NCBI RefSeq assembly: GCF_050948175.1
Contig: NW_027490128.1
Span: 1,364,001 to 1,428,000, forward strand
Origin: Xylocopa sonorina
Taxonomy: Eukaryota > Arthropoda > Insecta > Hymenoptera > Apidae
Direction: 5' to 3'
Length of the DNA: 64,000 nucleotides
Below, in pieces: positions 57,371 to 64,000 of this stretch. Each line of letters starts with the position of its first letter. Positions within the stretch are counted from its first letter, which is position 1. The notes under the pieces are model-generated. The model made no database searches, was not told the origin of the DNA, and was given only the letters and a program-made list of their open reading frames with translations. Position numbers and translations under genes: made by a program.

Positions 57371-58099
57371 TGTCACGTCCCGAGGTGCGTTTGCGCTCGA
57401 TCCGATGGCACGATTCGTAGCCTTTCCCGAAAAACCTACGCGAATTGCGCTGGGGCCGGGTTCGTTGGCGGTCGGAACTCGATCTAACCAAAATTACGCC
57501 TAAAACTTACCTTTCGACGTCTTCTTAATACTGTTTCGCCTCTCGTTCCAGGTATCTGTGGCGCCGTGGATCCGTGACCGGAATAGCAGCGGCGTACGGC
57601 TGGATCGGCGGAGCGTCGACGGGAATGAGTCTCCAGGCAGGCGAGCTACGGCTGGAGGAAACTGGCGCTGGAACCGGGCGATCCTGGATTCGAATTGGAC
57701 GTACGGCTGCGAAGACCTCCTTCGCAGGAACGGAAACAGCGTTGCAGACGTATGGATGTCCGGAAGTACAACTCGCGTATTCGCGAATGAGACGGCGTAG
57801 ATATTCTTTCCTACCCGCGCGTCGTGTACGCCTTTTCGGAGGCTCGGGATTCATCAAAGGCGCTTGCACTAGGACGGAATACGGCTCGGCCAAGCGATGG
57901 TGCGCTCTGGCTTACCGAGGTCGATCCTTGTTCAAGATACCTTGGATACGATAGGAATGCAGCGAGAGCAGTCGAGCGTTGGTGCGCTCAAAGACTGTCC
58001 AGCGTACAGAGCTGTCGCAGATGAATCGTGTGAATTGAATAAGAATCGCGAGCGTACACGTGGAATAGAATTTAAGGAGCTTGTATTCGAATAAAGAGA

Positions 58100-58220
58100 C
58101 TTGGATTTGGTAAAACAAGAGTATATTCTATAATATAACTATCCTACTACACTTTACTAAGTCTAAGTTATCAACTAACGATATAATATGAAATGGAAAT
58201 AGTAATAAGTTATAATAAGG
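58100..58220 (-). promoter_or_regulatory. AT-rich segment of the LTR, possible core promoter or R region
   Basis: This roughly 120-bp stretch is much richer in A and T than the rest of the LTR and reads TATATT- and TTATAA-like motifs on the minus strand, plus an AGTAAA variant poly(A) hexamer (TTTACT at 58,153-58,158 on the plus strand). Any of these could be a promoter or polyadenylation signal, but none is a strong match, and base composition is the only real evidence. Confidence 0.2.
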
Positions 58221-58403
58221 ACTCCGCTAAGGGAGATGCGATAGAGTCGGCTGCATGAGAGCTGATAGCTCGTGGCAGGGGAGCGTATTGCTCGGAGGTT
58301 GAGATTAGAACCGTCTCGGAGATCGGACTCGAAGGGACTCCTCTCTCGGTCGCGCGTCCGCGACCTCCTCGGGTTGCGTGGCGCGCGAGTCGCAGGGCCC
58401 CGT

Positions 58404-58457
58404 GAGTGGGGCGTACGATCGGAGTGGGGCGGCCACTCGGAGTGGGGTGCGGCTCGC
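58404..58457. repeat. Three 18-bp tandem repeats inside the LTR
   Basis: GAGTGGGG begins units at 58,404, 58,422 and 58,440, each 18 bp long, with variable second halves (CGTACGATCG, CGGCCACTCG, TGCGGCTCGC). The repeat lies in the GC-rich part of the LTR, on the U3 side relative to the AT-rich segment. Short tandem repeats in LTRs often hold transcription-factor sites, but no specific factor is implied by the sequence. Confidence 0.8.
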
Positions 58458-58608
58458 GTTCAGCGTGAGCCGCGAGCGTCGAGTGCGCGCGGGCGCGCAT
58501 CGCAGCTTATATTCTATACGACTTAGAAATTATGATTGTACAAATATCTGCTTATATTTAGGTGTGTGTTGGGTTGTGTATGTACATGATTCGTGTAGAG
58601 TGCTTAAT

Positions 58609-61600
58609 CTAGAATCGCGTGTATGAAAAGTAAGCGTACGGTTGTGTGATCGCAGGTGATCGGGATTCGTACGCGGGGAGGTATTCCTCATCCTCGTAGC
58701 GTTGTCTCCTCGTCTCTGGGCGTCGAATCGTCGTGCGGCCCGTGTACGGGGGATGCTGATACAGGTGCTGGCGGGAGAGCGGTGTCCCGGTTGCGGATGC
58801 TGCGGATGCTGGTTGGCGCCAGAGGGTGGCAGGCGGTGCGCCTGACGTCACACCACCCCCCTTGGAAAAAGAATCTCGGCAATGCCGAGATCTCTTGTCT
58901 GTGGAGCGTGTGTCGGACTGCTGGGCCCGTTTCGTGGTTCCCCTGGTTGACTGTCGCAGGGGTTGGAGGCTCTCTCCTGATTCATCCCGGCGAGGGTGGA
59001 TGACCGCTGGACCGCGGTTGATGCTTCTCGTTGACTTGTTCATTCCACTTTGTTCACTTTCGCTTTCAGCGTCTTTTACACTATGTTCACTGACTACAGT
59101 TCCAGTTTTTCTTATTTTTAACTCATTCGCATTCACACTGTGCATACCTTGCATTCGTTTACATAGCTTAATTTTGTTCGTGTGTACGATTTTATGTCGA
59201 CCCTTTACATTTAACTTTACGTTGCAGTTGCCTAAAATTTCGAGTATTCGGTAGGGTCCTGAATACTGAGCTTGGAATTTATGCTTATTTGGTTCCTTTA
59301 AAAGGTACACCCACTGTCCTACCTCGAAATTTTTGACATTGACTTTGCGGTCGTAATAGAATTTCGATCTGCGTTTGGCGTTATCTAAATTATCTTTGGC
59401 GAGCTCCTGCGATTTGGAAATTCTTTCGTTGAGTTGAATGAGATAGTCGCTGTATGTCTCATTTTCGGTGTTGTCTTGAAAAGGAGTGGCTGATGGCGTT
59501 CTAGCTATTCTACCGAACACTAGTTCGTGAGGGGTGTATAACGTACCCTCGTGTACGCTGGTGTTGTATGCGAACATCGCGTACGGTAACCATTTCTCCC
59601 ATTCGTTACTCGACTCGATATAGTGTTTCAGATACTCGGCCAAGACGTGGTGAGATCTTTCGACGGACCCGTTCGTTTGCGGATGGAATGCGGTGGACTT
59701 GTACTGCTTGATTCTGAATTTGATAGCGATGGCTTTTATCAGGCTATTTATAAAATTGGAGCCCTGATCTGTCAGTATGCCCTTGGGGCATCCGAACTTA
59801 CAGATAAACTCTCGAATCAATGCATCCGCAATGTCTACGGCCGTGGTGGTTTTAAGGGGAATTGCGACGGAGAATTTTGTTAGTAGGTCTTGGATTGTTA
59901 ATATGTTTGTGAAACCATCTGGTGTTTCGGGAAGAGGACCCATAACGTCCATCGAGATTTTGTCAAAAGCCCTGCCGGGGGTATCGGTTAGAGTGAGAGG
60001 TTGTCTCGTTTTTACTCTGACCAGTTTTTCCGTTTGGCAGCTTTTGCATTTGCCGATGTATTCTTGGATTTGCAACTTCATATTGGGCCAAAAGTATTGT
60101 TGCCTAATACGAGTGTATGTTTTATTCACACCCTTGTGGCCTCCTACAGGTGTGTCGTGGTTCTCCTGTATTATTTTCAGTCTATCTTGGACTGGCGGAG
60201 TTCGAATCAGCCCCTGACAGACCGTTATTTGAACGTTCGATTCGTAAAATAGGTCCTCGAGGATTTTTCGGATTCGGGACCATGGAATAGAATCAAGGGA
60301 GATCTGTGCGATACTGAATGTTGTTAACTGGAGTTCGTTTACGACGTCGTATAGTGATCGAAATGCTTCGACCGTGGTTTGGAAATCGACTGATCGGCTT
60401 GGATGTTCCACGATCGGAAGCTGGATTTGGTACTCGTTTTCTATTTTCACAACTTTGGATCTGGAAAGGACGATGTTTTCGTTGGGAAGGAATTGTCCGG
60501 TTTTTTCGAGTTCTTGGGCACCCGCGTCGTAAGGGTGTCCTGACTGCGTGACGAAAATGACAATATTGTCTCGTCTGGTTGACAGTGAGTCGCGACTGTA
60601 TTTAAACAAAGGCTCTCGCCTGATGTATTCATTCGGTGCAGGGACATAGATTTCGGGATTATCGGTTGTGTGCGGAGTTGACGAGGTGTCGGTAAGTGAG
60701 GGAGCGTCGGGCGTCGGTACGTCGGTTCCCGACGTTACCGGTGTAGGAGGAGGAGCTGGAGTGGTGTATTTCCTTCGAACTTCCGGGGAGACATCGAAGA
60801 TGTCATCCTCCGAATCAAGTGCGTGGGAAAGCGGGAAAACTCGGGCGGGATTCCGCGATAGTGCGTCCGCATTGAGGTTGGTTTTGCCGCTTTTGTATAC
60901 CATCTCATAATCAAATTCAGCAAGCTTAAGCCTCCAACGAACGAGTCTACTGGATGGATCTTTGACCGAGTTCATCCACACTAACGGCCGATGGTCGGTA
61001 ACGAGTTTGAACTGGTTACCGTAGATGTATGGCCGGAAATAGTGGACGGCGTAGACGATCGCCAGACACTCCTTCTCGATCGTAGAATAATTTCGCTCCG
61101 CAGTATTGAGTAATCGCGACGTGTACGCGATCGGCAGATCGCGACCTATCGGGCCTTGACTGAGAATAGCGCCGATCGCTTCGGCAGATGCATCGGTGGT
61201 TATAACGAACGGCTGCTTAAAGTTCGGATATTGGAGTATAGGAGCCTCGCACAGGCAATCGCGAAGTTGTACAAATGAGTTTTCTTGATCGTTGCGCCAC
61301 ACGAAAGGCGCGTCCTTTTTTAACAGATTGGTCAGAGGTTTAGCGATACGCGAGAAATTAGCAATGAAACGCCTGTAATATCCCGCAAGACCGAGGAATT
61401 GTTTAATTTGTTTGGCGTTCTGTGGACGTGGAAAATTTTTCACCGCGCTTATTTTCGCGGGGTCCGGTTTTACCCCGTGCTCGCTGATAATGTGGCCTAA
61501 ATAGCTAACCTCTCTTCGCAGGAATTCGCACTTATCAGGTTGCAAAACTAGGTTGGCTTCCTTGAGCCTTTTTGTTAATTTTTCAAATTTTACTCGGTGC

Positions 61601-63462
61601 TCCTGCAGAGAGCTGGCGTAGATCACGATATCATCGAGGTAGACGAATACCTCGTTCCCCTGGAGGCCGGAGAGGACGTTGTCCATCAGCCTCTGGAACG
61701 TCGCGGGCGCGTTTTTCAACCCGAAGGGCATTCTTTTGAACTCATAGTGCCCGTGAGGCGTAGAAAAAGCGGTTTTCGGAGCGTCGGCGGGTTCCATAGG
61801 GATCTGATGGAACCCGCTCGCGAGATCGAAAGTACTGAAGTATTTCGCGCTACCGAGCTGATCGAGGATCTCCGTGATGCAAGGGAGGGGGTACGCGTCG
61901 GCGACAGACTTCTCGTTCAGAGCTCGGTAGTCGATAACGACGCGCCACTGTTTATTGCCCAAGGAATCAGGCTTCTTGGGCACTACCCACAGTGGTGAAT
62001 TATAAGGCGATTTGGACGGAGAGATGACATCGTTTTGTAAAAAGTGTTCGACTTGACGGCGAATTTCCTCCTTATGTGCCGGGGGAAAGCGATATTGCTT
62101 CACGTTGACGGGTCGGTCGTCAACGGTTGGTATTTTATGCGTGGTGGCCGAAGTGTGTCCTAATTTGTCGCCTTGGATATGGAAGAGATGCTGCGAGCTT
62201 TCGACGAGGCGGACGACGTGTTCTTTTTCCTCCTTATTGAGGTGATCGAGACGAAGGAGACTGAGTATACGGTCCACGCGAGATTGCGGAGAGTCGGCGG
62301 TTTGCGGTGATAGCGGAGATTTCGATTTTGCATCTCGCTTTACATTGGTTTTTACCGCTTGCGCGTAGGAAATTCGGTGCTTGTTTATTACTTTGCACCG
62401 AGAAGGAGGAAGCTCGCGTGTCGAATACGATGTCTGATTTGAAATAGAAGTAGAAATTTCCCTTTTGTGGGAAGAGCCGATCGGTGCGGCGGATACAGCG
62501 TATTTTTTCGAATTGGAAAAAATTGGAAACAGAGAGGGACTGCCCTCCTCGTGGAGGGGAGTCATAATTTGAGCCGGTTCGAGTTTTACGTCTGGCAATG
62601 CGATTTTGATCGTGCGATCTGATGAATTTATTATTCTTGTAATCGCCTTGCCATGGACCACTCTGACTAGGGCGTTCCCGAAAAATATTCCCGGTGCTAA
62701 ATTAATTCTCGGAATTATTCCTTCTGGGATATCGGAGTTTATCACGCGAACCTTTATTCCGACATTTGATCGCGGAGGAATCGAGATCTGATCTCTTTGC
62801 TTCGAAGAAACGGCCTTCTTATCCGTTCTGGGTTTAGATTTCGCCGGTGCATCGCGTTTCGGAGGGGGCGATGATTGCGGCGGCGTCGGAGGAGAAATAG
62901 ATTTAGTGCGCGACGTTTGTTTATTTTTCGCTGGTAAGTGAGGAGCGGTCTCCGGGCGCGACGACGGTTCTTCGGTTGGCTCGACATCCTCTACGAAAGG
63001 GATTTTCTGCCCGTTCCATTTGATAAATTTCTTAAGGAAGGAAATTTCCGCGTCCTTACAAAAGCCCGAGCCGAGGATTCCGTTAGGCTTTAAGGGAAAA
63101 TTGTCCTCGACTACATTGAAGGGGACGACGCGGTCGAAGATTACCAGGTTCACCGTCCCTAAGGTGGCTGTTTTGCCGTCGGTTACACCCGTTATAATCA
63201 CTATTTCCGAAGAGTCGATTCGCGCGGAGGATTTTAATGCCGATCGTTTGATAATGTTTATCTCTGCCCCGGTGTCTATCATAAATCGGGTTGGACAGAT
63301 TAAATGATCGGATTTAATTATCACGGTAGGCGTGCTTGCTTTCCCGGTGATATTTATTGCGGCGTTTCTCCTACTTCCTCGTCGGAATTGTTCGCTGCGA
63401 GAGTTCGTATTTGCGGTAGGGCCTCGCGACCTGTCTCGCGGCGGGTACGGAGGCCACCGTCG
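58609..63462 (-). CDS. Pol polyprotein (protease, RT, RNase H, integrase)
   Basis: The -1 frame relative to gag is open from 63,534 to the stop at 58,609-58,611. Expression is most likely by -1 frameshifting, so the first pol codon after the slip is at 63,462. Residues here are numbered from an in-frame GTG at 63,324 (1,571 residues to the stop). Order: protease (about 1-110, DTGA at 17-20), proline/lysine-rich linker with a beta-rich segment (about 178-255), RT (about 396-690, YLDD at 562-565), RNase H (about 700-825), macro-like segment (about 918-1037), integrase (about 1050-1390), and a Ser/Arg-rich tail (1391-1571). The key catalytic residues are present and there is no stop or frameshift. 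The product would be cleaved by its own protease and would copy element RNA into DNA and integrate it. The last 80 residues are encoded inside the LTR, which is unusual. Confidence 0.95.
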   Translation of the reverse strand, partial: RRWPPYPPRDRSRGPTANTNSRSEQFRRGSRRNAAINITGKASTPTVIIKSDHLICPTRFMIDTGAEINIIKRSALKSSARIDSSEIVIITGVTDGKTATLGTVNLVIFDRVVPFNVVEDNFPLKPNGILGSGFCKDAEISFLKKFIKWNGQKIPFVEDVEPTEEPSSRPETAPHLPAKNKQTSRTKSISPPTPPQSSPPPKRDAPAKSKPRTDKKAVSSKQRDQISIPPRSNVGIKVRVINSDIPEGIIPRINLAPGIFFGNALVRVVHGKAITRIINSSDRTIKIALPDVKLEPAQIMTPLHEEGSPSLFPIFSNSKKYAVSAAPIGSSHKREISTSISNQTSYSTRELPPSRCKVINKHRISYAQAVKTNVKRDAKSKSPLSPQTADSPQSRVDRILSLLRLDHLNKEEKEHVVRLVESSQHLFHIQGDKLGHTSATTHKIPTVDDRPVNVKQYRFPPAHKEEIRRQVEHFLQNDVISPSKSPYNSPLWVVPKKPDSLGNKQWRVVIDYRALNEKSVADAYPLPCITEILDQLGSAKYFSTFDLASGFHQIPMEPADAPKTAFSTPHGHYEFKRMPFGLKNAPATFQRLMDNVLSGLQGNEVFVYLDDIVIYASSLQEHRVKFEKLTKRLKEANLVLQPDKCEFLRREVSYLGHIISEHGVKPDPAKISAVKNFPRPQNAKQIKQFLGLAGYYRRFIANFSRIAKPLTNLLKKDAPFVWRNDQENSFVQLRDCLCEAPILQYPNFKQPFVITTDASAEAIGAILSQGPIGRDLPIAYTSRLLNTAERNYSTIEKECLAIVYAVHYFRPYIYGNQFKLVTDHRPLVWMNSVKDPSSRLVRWRLKLAEFDYEMVYKSGKTNLNADALSRNPARVFPLSHALDSEDDIFDVSPEVRRKYTTPAPPPTPVTSGTDVPTPDAPSLTDTSSTPHTTDNPEIYVPAPNEYIRREPLFKYSRDSLSTRRDNIVIFVTQSGHPYDAGAQELEKTGQFLPNENIVLSRSKVVKIENEYQIQLPIVEHPSRSVDFQTTVEAFRSLYDVVNELQLTTFSIAQISLDSIPWSRIRKILEDLFYESNVQITVCQGLIRTPPVQDRLKIIQENHDTPVGGHKGVNKTYTRIRQQYFWPNMKLQIQEYIGKCKSCQTEKLVRVKTRQPLTLTDTPGRAFDKISMDVMGPLPETPDGFTNILTIQDLLTKFSVAIPLKTTTAVDIADALIREFICKFGCPKGILTDQGSNFINSLIKAIAIKFRIKQYKSTAFHPQTNGSVERSHHVLAEYLKHYIESSNEWEKWLPYAMFAYNTSVHEGTLYTPHELVFGRIARTPSATPFQDNTENETYSDYLIQLNERISKSQELAKDNLDNAKRRSKFYYDRKVNVKNFEVGQWVYLLKEPNKHKFQAQYSGPYRILEILGNCNVKLNVKGRHKIVHTNKIKLCKRMQGMHSVNANELKIRKTGTVVSEHSVKDAESESEQSGMNKSTRSINRGPAVIHPRRDESGESLQPLRQSTRGTTKRAQQSDTRSTDKRSRHCRDSFSKGGGVTSGAPPATLWRQPASAASATGTPLSRQHLYQHPPYTGRTTIRRPETRRQRYEDEEYLPAYESRSPAITQPYAYFSYTRF
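58853..58865 (-). promoter_or_regulatory. Polypurine tract next to 3' LTR
   Basis: On the minus strand this reads CCAAGGGGGGTGG and directly abuts the LTR start TGTGACGTC. In retrotransposons the polypurine tract resists RNase H and primes plus-strand DNA synthesis, so it must sit immediately upstream of the 3' LTR, as it does here. The core AAGGGGGG occupies 58,856-58,863. The tract lies within the open pol frame and is translated there as Lys-Gly-Gly-Gly. Confidence 0.85.
59160..60177 (-). other. Pol: integrase (zinc finger, DDE core, GPY/F module)
   Basis: The N-terminal zinc finger is His1056, His1063, Cys1093, Cys1096 (H-X6-H-X29-C-X2-C). The catalytic triad is Asp1126 (SMDVMGP), Asp1186 (LTDQGSNF) and Glu1222 (NGSVERSHH), with 35 residues between the last two, the standard D,D(35)E spacing. 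The GPY/F module is seen as YSGPYRI at about 1354-1360. No chromodomain follows, so it is not a chromovirus-type integrase. It would insert the element DNA, using the TG...CA LTR ends. Confidence 0.95.
60214..60573 (-). other. Pol: macro-domain-like segment between RNase H and integrase
   Basis: Residues about 918-1037 do not belong to RNase H or integrase. Their C-terminal half runs helix, then strand with TTFSIAQISL, then DSIPWSRIRKILEDLF, then a final strand QITVCQG. This matches, from memory, the C-terminal part of TARG1/OARD1-type macro domains, where a strand, a glycine-rich loop, LD-x-L-x-W, a helix ending in F and a strand ITV occur in the same order and spacing. The glycine-rich ligand loop is degenerate here (ISLDSIPW lacks the GCG element), so ADP-ribose binding or hydrolysis may be lost. 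An 85-residue linker precedes it. The call rests on recall and pattern, not on a search. Confidence 0.5.
60850..62142 (-). other. Pol: reverse transcriptase and RNase H domains
   Basis: RT fingers and palm contain the PLWVVPKK motif near 444-451, catalytic Asp500 in FDLASGFHQI, RMPFGLKNAP at 531-540, and the YLDD box at 562-565 (Asp564 and Asp565). The FLGLAGYYRRFI connection motif follows at 643-654. RNase H shows Asp711 in ITTDAS, Glu750 or Glu752 in STIEKE, Asp777 in TDHRPL and Asp820 in NADALSR, the Ty3-type active-site set. Together these convert element RNA into double-stranded DNA. All motifs are intact. Confidence 0.95.
62560..62793 (-). other. Pol: beta-rich segment between protease and RT
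   Basis: Residues 178-255 start IPPRSNVGIKV and contain regularly alternating hydrophobic residues with IPEGIIPR, ALVRVVHGKAITRIIN and KIALPD, suggesting a small beta-barrel. It follows a 65-residue Pro/Lys/Ser-rich linker. I believe comparable segments occur in other insect Ty3/gypsy Pol proteins, but I cannot name the family or assign a function. Confidence 0.45.
62995..63324 (-). other. Pol: aspartic protease domain
   Basis: Residues 14-20 read FMIDTGA, the retropepsin active-site loop with catalytic Asp17. Residues 83-88, ILGSGF, match the second conserved retropepsin motif (ILG). This protease would act as a dimer and mature Gag and Pol. Its N-terminal boundary lies in the region just downstream of the frameshift and is uncertain. 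Confidence 0.9.
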
Positions 63463-64000
63463 TTTCCCGAGTCCCTGTTCAAATTGTTATTATATCTTCT
63501 CTTACGGCATTCGTCTATGCTGTGCCCCGGGTTTTTACAATATTTGCAAAATTTTTGCGCGTCCCTGTCTAAAATTTGTCGCGGCTGTTCGTAGGACGGG
63601 CGTTGACCGGGAAGCGGTGCGTCCCTGGGACGCAGGTATGGGTCTCGATATTCCCGTGATCGGTATTGAGGTACGGTTCTGAGCCGACATTCGGTCGCGT
63701 AATGTCCCGTGTTGTTGCATTTACTGCAGATAATGTCTACGAGTTTTTCGCGAGATTCCGCGCGTGGTCGCGTTTTGCCTAGACGTTGTAAGTCGCGTTC
63801 GTGAATTTGAAAGAGTTCGCGTGCTCTTGTGAAAATTTGCTGCAGGGTGTTGTATGGATCTATCGGCATCTGAATTCTTATTTCGGGAATAAGTCCGTCC
63901 CTGAAGCACTGTGACGCGAGTTTGTTTACGCTTTCTAAGGACTCTTGGGGATCGCGACGCGCGAGTCTGTCGCAGTCAATTATGGCTGTCTTCAGGTCCT
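63354..64000 (-). CDS. Gag polyprotein, C-terminal part (partial at window edge)
   Basis: The frame is open from the window edge at 64,000 to the TAA at 63,354-63,356, so the N-terminus lies outside. Two retroviral-type CCHC zinc knuckles (C-X2-C-X4-H-X4-C) are present: CSKCNNTGHYATEC at 63,687-63,728 and CKYCKNPGHSIDEC at 63,507-63,548. They belong to the nucleocapsid region, which packages element RNA. Upstream, the segment QCFRDGLIPEIRIQMPIDPYNT looks like the end of a capsid-like helical region. The C-terminal tail after the second knuckle is Arg-rich and then acidic (NNSDEEVGE). The frame overlaps pol by about 180 nt, with pol in the -1 frame. Confidence 0.93.
   Translation of the reverse strand, partial: DLKTAIIDCDRLARRDPQESLESVNKLASQCFRDGLIPEIRIQMPIDPYNTLQQIFTRARELFQIHERDLQRLGKTRPRAESREKLVDIICSKCNNTGHYATECRLRTVPQYRSREYRDPYLRPRDAPLPGQRPSYEQPRQILDRDAQKFCKYCKNPGHSIDECRKRRYNNNLNRDSGNDGGLRTRRETGREALPQIRTLAANNSDEEVGETPQ
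63420..63468 (-). promoter_or_regulatory. Predicted -1 ribosomal frameshift signal between gag and pol
   Basis: On the minus strand GGGAAAC lies at 63,468-63,462 in the correct register: gag codons GGA and AAC, preceded by G, fit X XXY YYZ. After a -1 slip the pol frame is open. Six nucleotides downstream GGCCTC (63,455-63,450) can pair with GAGGCC (63,425-63,420). Inside that loop CGCGA (63,440-63,436) can pair with TCGCG (63,429-63,425), sharing one base with the outer stem. The same heptamer is used by some retroviruses at gag-pro junctions. The efficiency and the exact fold are unknown. Confidence 0.8.

Larger units (their letters stand above)
57371..58852 (-). repeat. 3' LTR of the retrotransposon (1,482 bp)
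   Basis: The left edge is the abrupt end of satellite, where the sequence begins TGTCACGTCCC. The right edge is set by the polypurine tract and by a CA end (GACGTCACA at 58,844-58,852). The two LTR ends form a 9-bp inverted repeat with one mismatch, TGTCACGTC against TGTGACGTC, as expected for integrase recognition. On the minus strand the LTR thus starts TGTGACGTCA and ends GGGACGTGACA. The first 244 bp (58,609-58,852) still encode the pol C-terminus and the rest is non-coding. An AT-rich segment at about 58,100-58,220 and a GC-rich segment at 58,260-58,510 are visible. I saw no canonical TATAAA and no AATAAA on the minus strand. The boundaries cannot be confirmed without the 5' LTR. Confidence 0.87.
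57371..64000 (-). mobile_element. Ty3/gypsy-type LTR retrotransposon, 3' part, inserted in satellite
   Basis: The element lies on the minus strand and runs off the right edge. In its own direction it shows gag C-terminus with two CCHC knuckles, a -1 frameshift signal, pol with protease, reverse transcriptase, RNase H and integrase, a polypurine tract, and the 3' LTR. Domain order PR-RT-RH-IN with a GPY/F module identifies Ty3/gypsy (Metaviridae). The RT and integrase look closest to insect 412/mdg1-like lineages, judged from motif memory only. No env-like gene is seen between integrase and LTR. The satellite stops abruptly at 57,370. The 5' LTR, primer-binding site and gag N-terminus are outside the window. 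The visible frames are uninterrupted, so the element may be young. Confidence 0.95.

Noticed and set aside
58057..58062. CACGTG E-box in the LTR.
   Set aside because: A single 6-bp match in 1.5 kb is expected fairly often by chance and has no supporting context.
58090..58095. AATAAA polyadenylation hexamer in the LTR.
   Set aside because: It is on the plus strand, whereas the element is transcribed from the minus strand.
57318..58526. Several short plus-strand open frames across the satellite/LTR junction and in the LTR.
   Set aside because: They are antisense to the element, short, partly in satellite or GC-rich LTR DNA, and show no recognisable domain.
58609..58852. A possible env or third gene downstream of integrase.
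   Set aside because: The sequence after integrase is a continuous Ser/Arg-rich pol tail with no signal peptide, transmembrane segment or separate frame before the LTR.
61597..61998. Plus-strand open frame of about 130 codons opposite the RT domain.
   Set aside because: It is the antisense shadow of the strongly conserved RT coding region and has no recognisable motif.

Overview
This is a eukaryotic repeat-only window in two parts: about 57.4 kb of satellite DNA, then the 3' end of a long terminal repeat (LTR) retrotransposon inserted into that satellite. No host single-copy gene is visible. The element is a Ty3/gypsy-type (Metaviridae) element of the kind common in arthropods. AT-rich satellite next to a CpG-dense element suggests an insect, perhaps a hymenopteran, but that host guess is low-confidence inference. 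An array this long and regular is typical of centromeric or pericentromeric heterochromatin, which the sequence alone cannot prove.

Positions 1-57,370 hold about 329.8 head-to-tail copies of a 174-bp monomer, all in one orientation and with no other insertion seen. Monomers fall into many variant types ordered into higher-order repeats (HORs). The main blocks are a 4,176-bp offset copy at the left, a 2,957-bp 17-mer (8.2-14.1 kb), 9-, 16-, 17- and 18-mers (15-26.9 kb), a 1,043-bp six-monomer family (28.7-38.4 kb), 9- and 13-mers (44.5-50.7 kb) and a 3,306-bp 19-mer (50.7-57.4 kb). The whole phase drift across the array equals eight single-base deletions of two types, each spread by HOR copying. 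The monomer is rich in short dyad symmetries. Because 174 is 3 x 58, the minus strand shows many open frames built of a 58-residue repeat. I regard these as non-coding.

Positions 57,371-64,000 hold the element on the minus strand. Reading in its own direction, from right to left, there is the C-terminal part of gag with two CCHC zinc knuckles, open to the window edge. Next comes a predicted -1 frameshift signal (GGGAAAC plus a stem 6 nt downstream). Then follows an uninterrupted pol of about 1.6 thousand codons: protease, linker with a beta-rich segment, reverse transcriptase, RNase H, a macro-domain-like segment, and integrase with zinc finger, D,D(35)E core and GPY/F module. After that come a polypurine tract and a 1,482-bp 3' LTR. 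Pol reads through the polypurine tract and ends 244 bp inside the LTR. The 5' LTR, primer-binding site and N-terminal gag lie beyond position 64,000.

The element interrupts the second copy of the 3,306-bp HOR. The sister copy is empty at the matching position (54,064/54,065), so the insertion appears younger than the last amplification of that HOR. With intact reading frames, this points to a recent and possibly still active element. The most noteworthy points are the macro-like domain within pol, the frameshift signal, the near-absolute length constancy of the satellite, and the dyads within the monomer.
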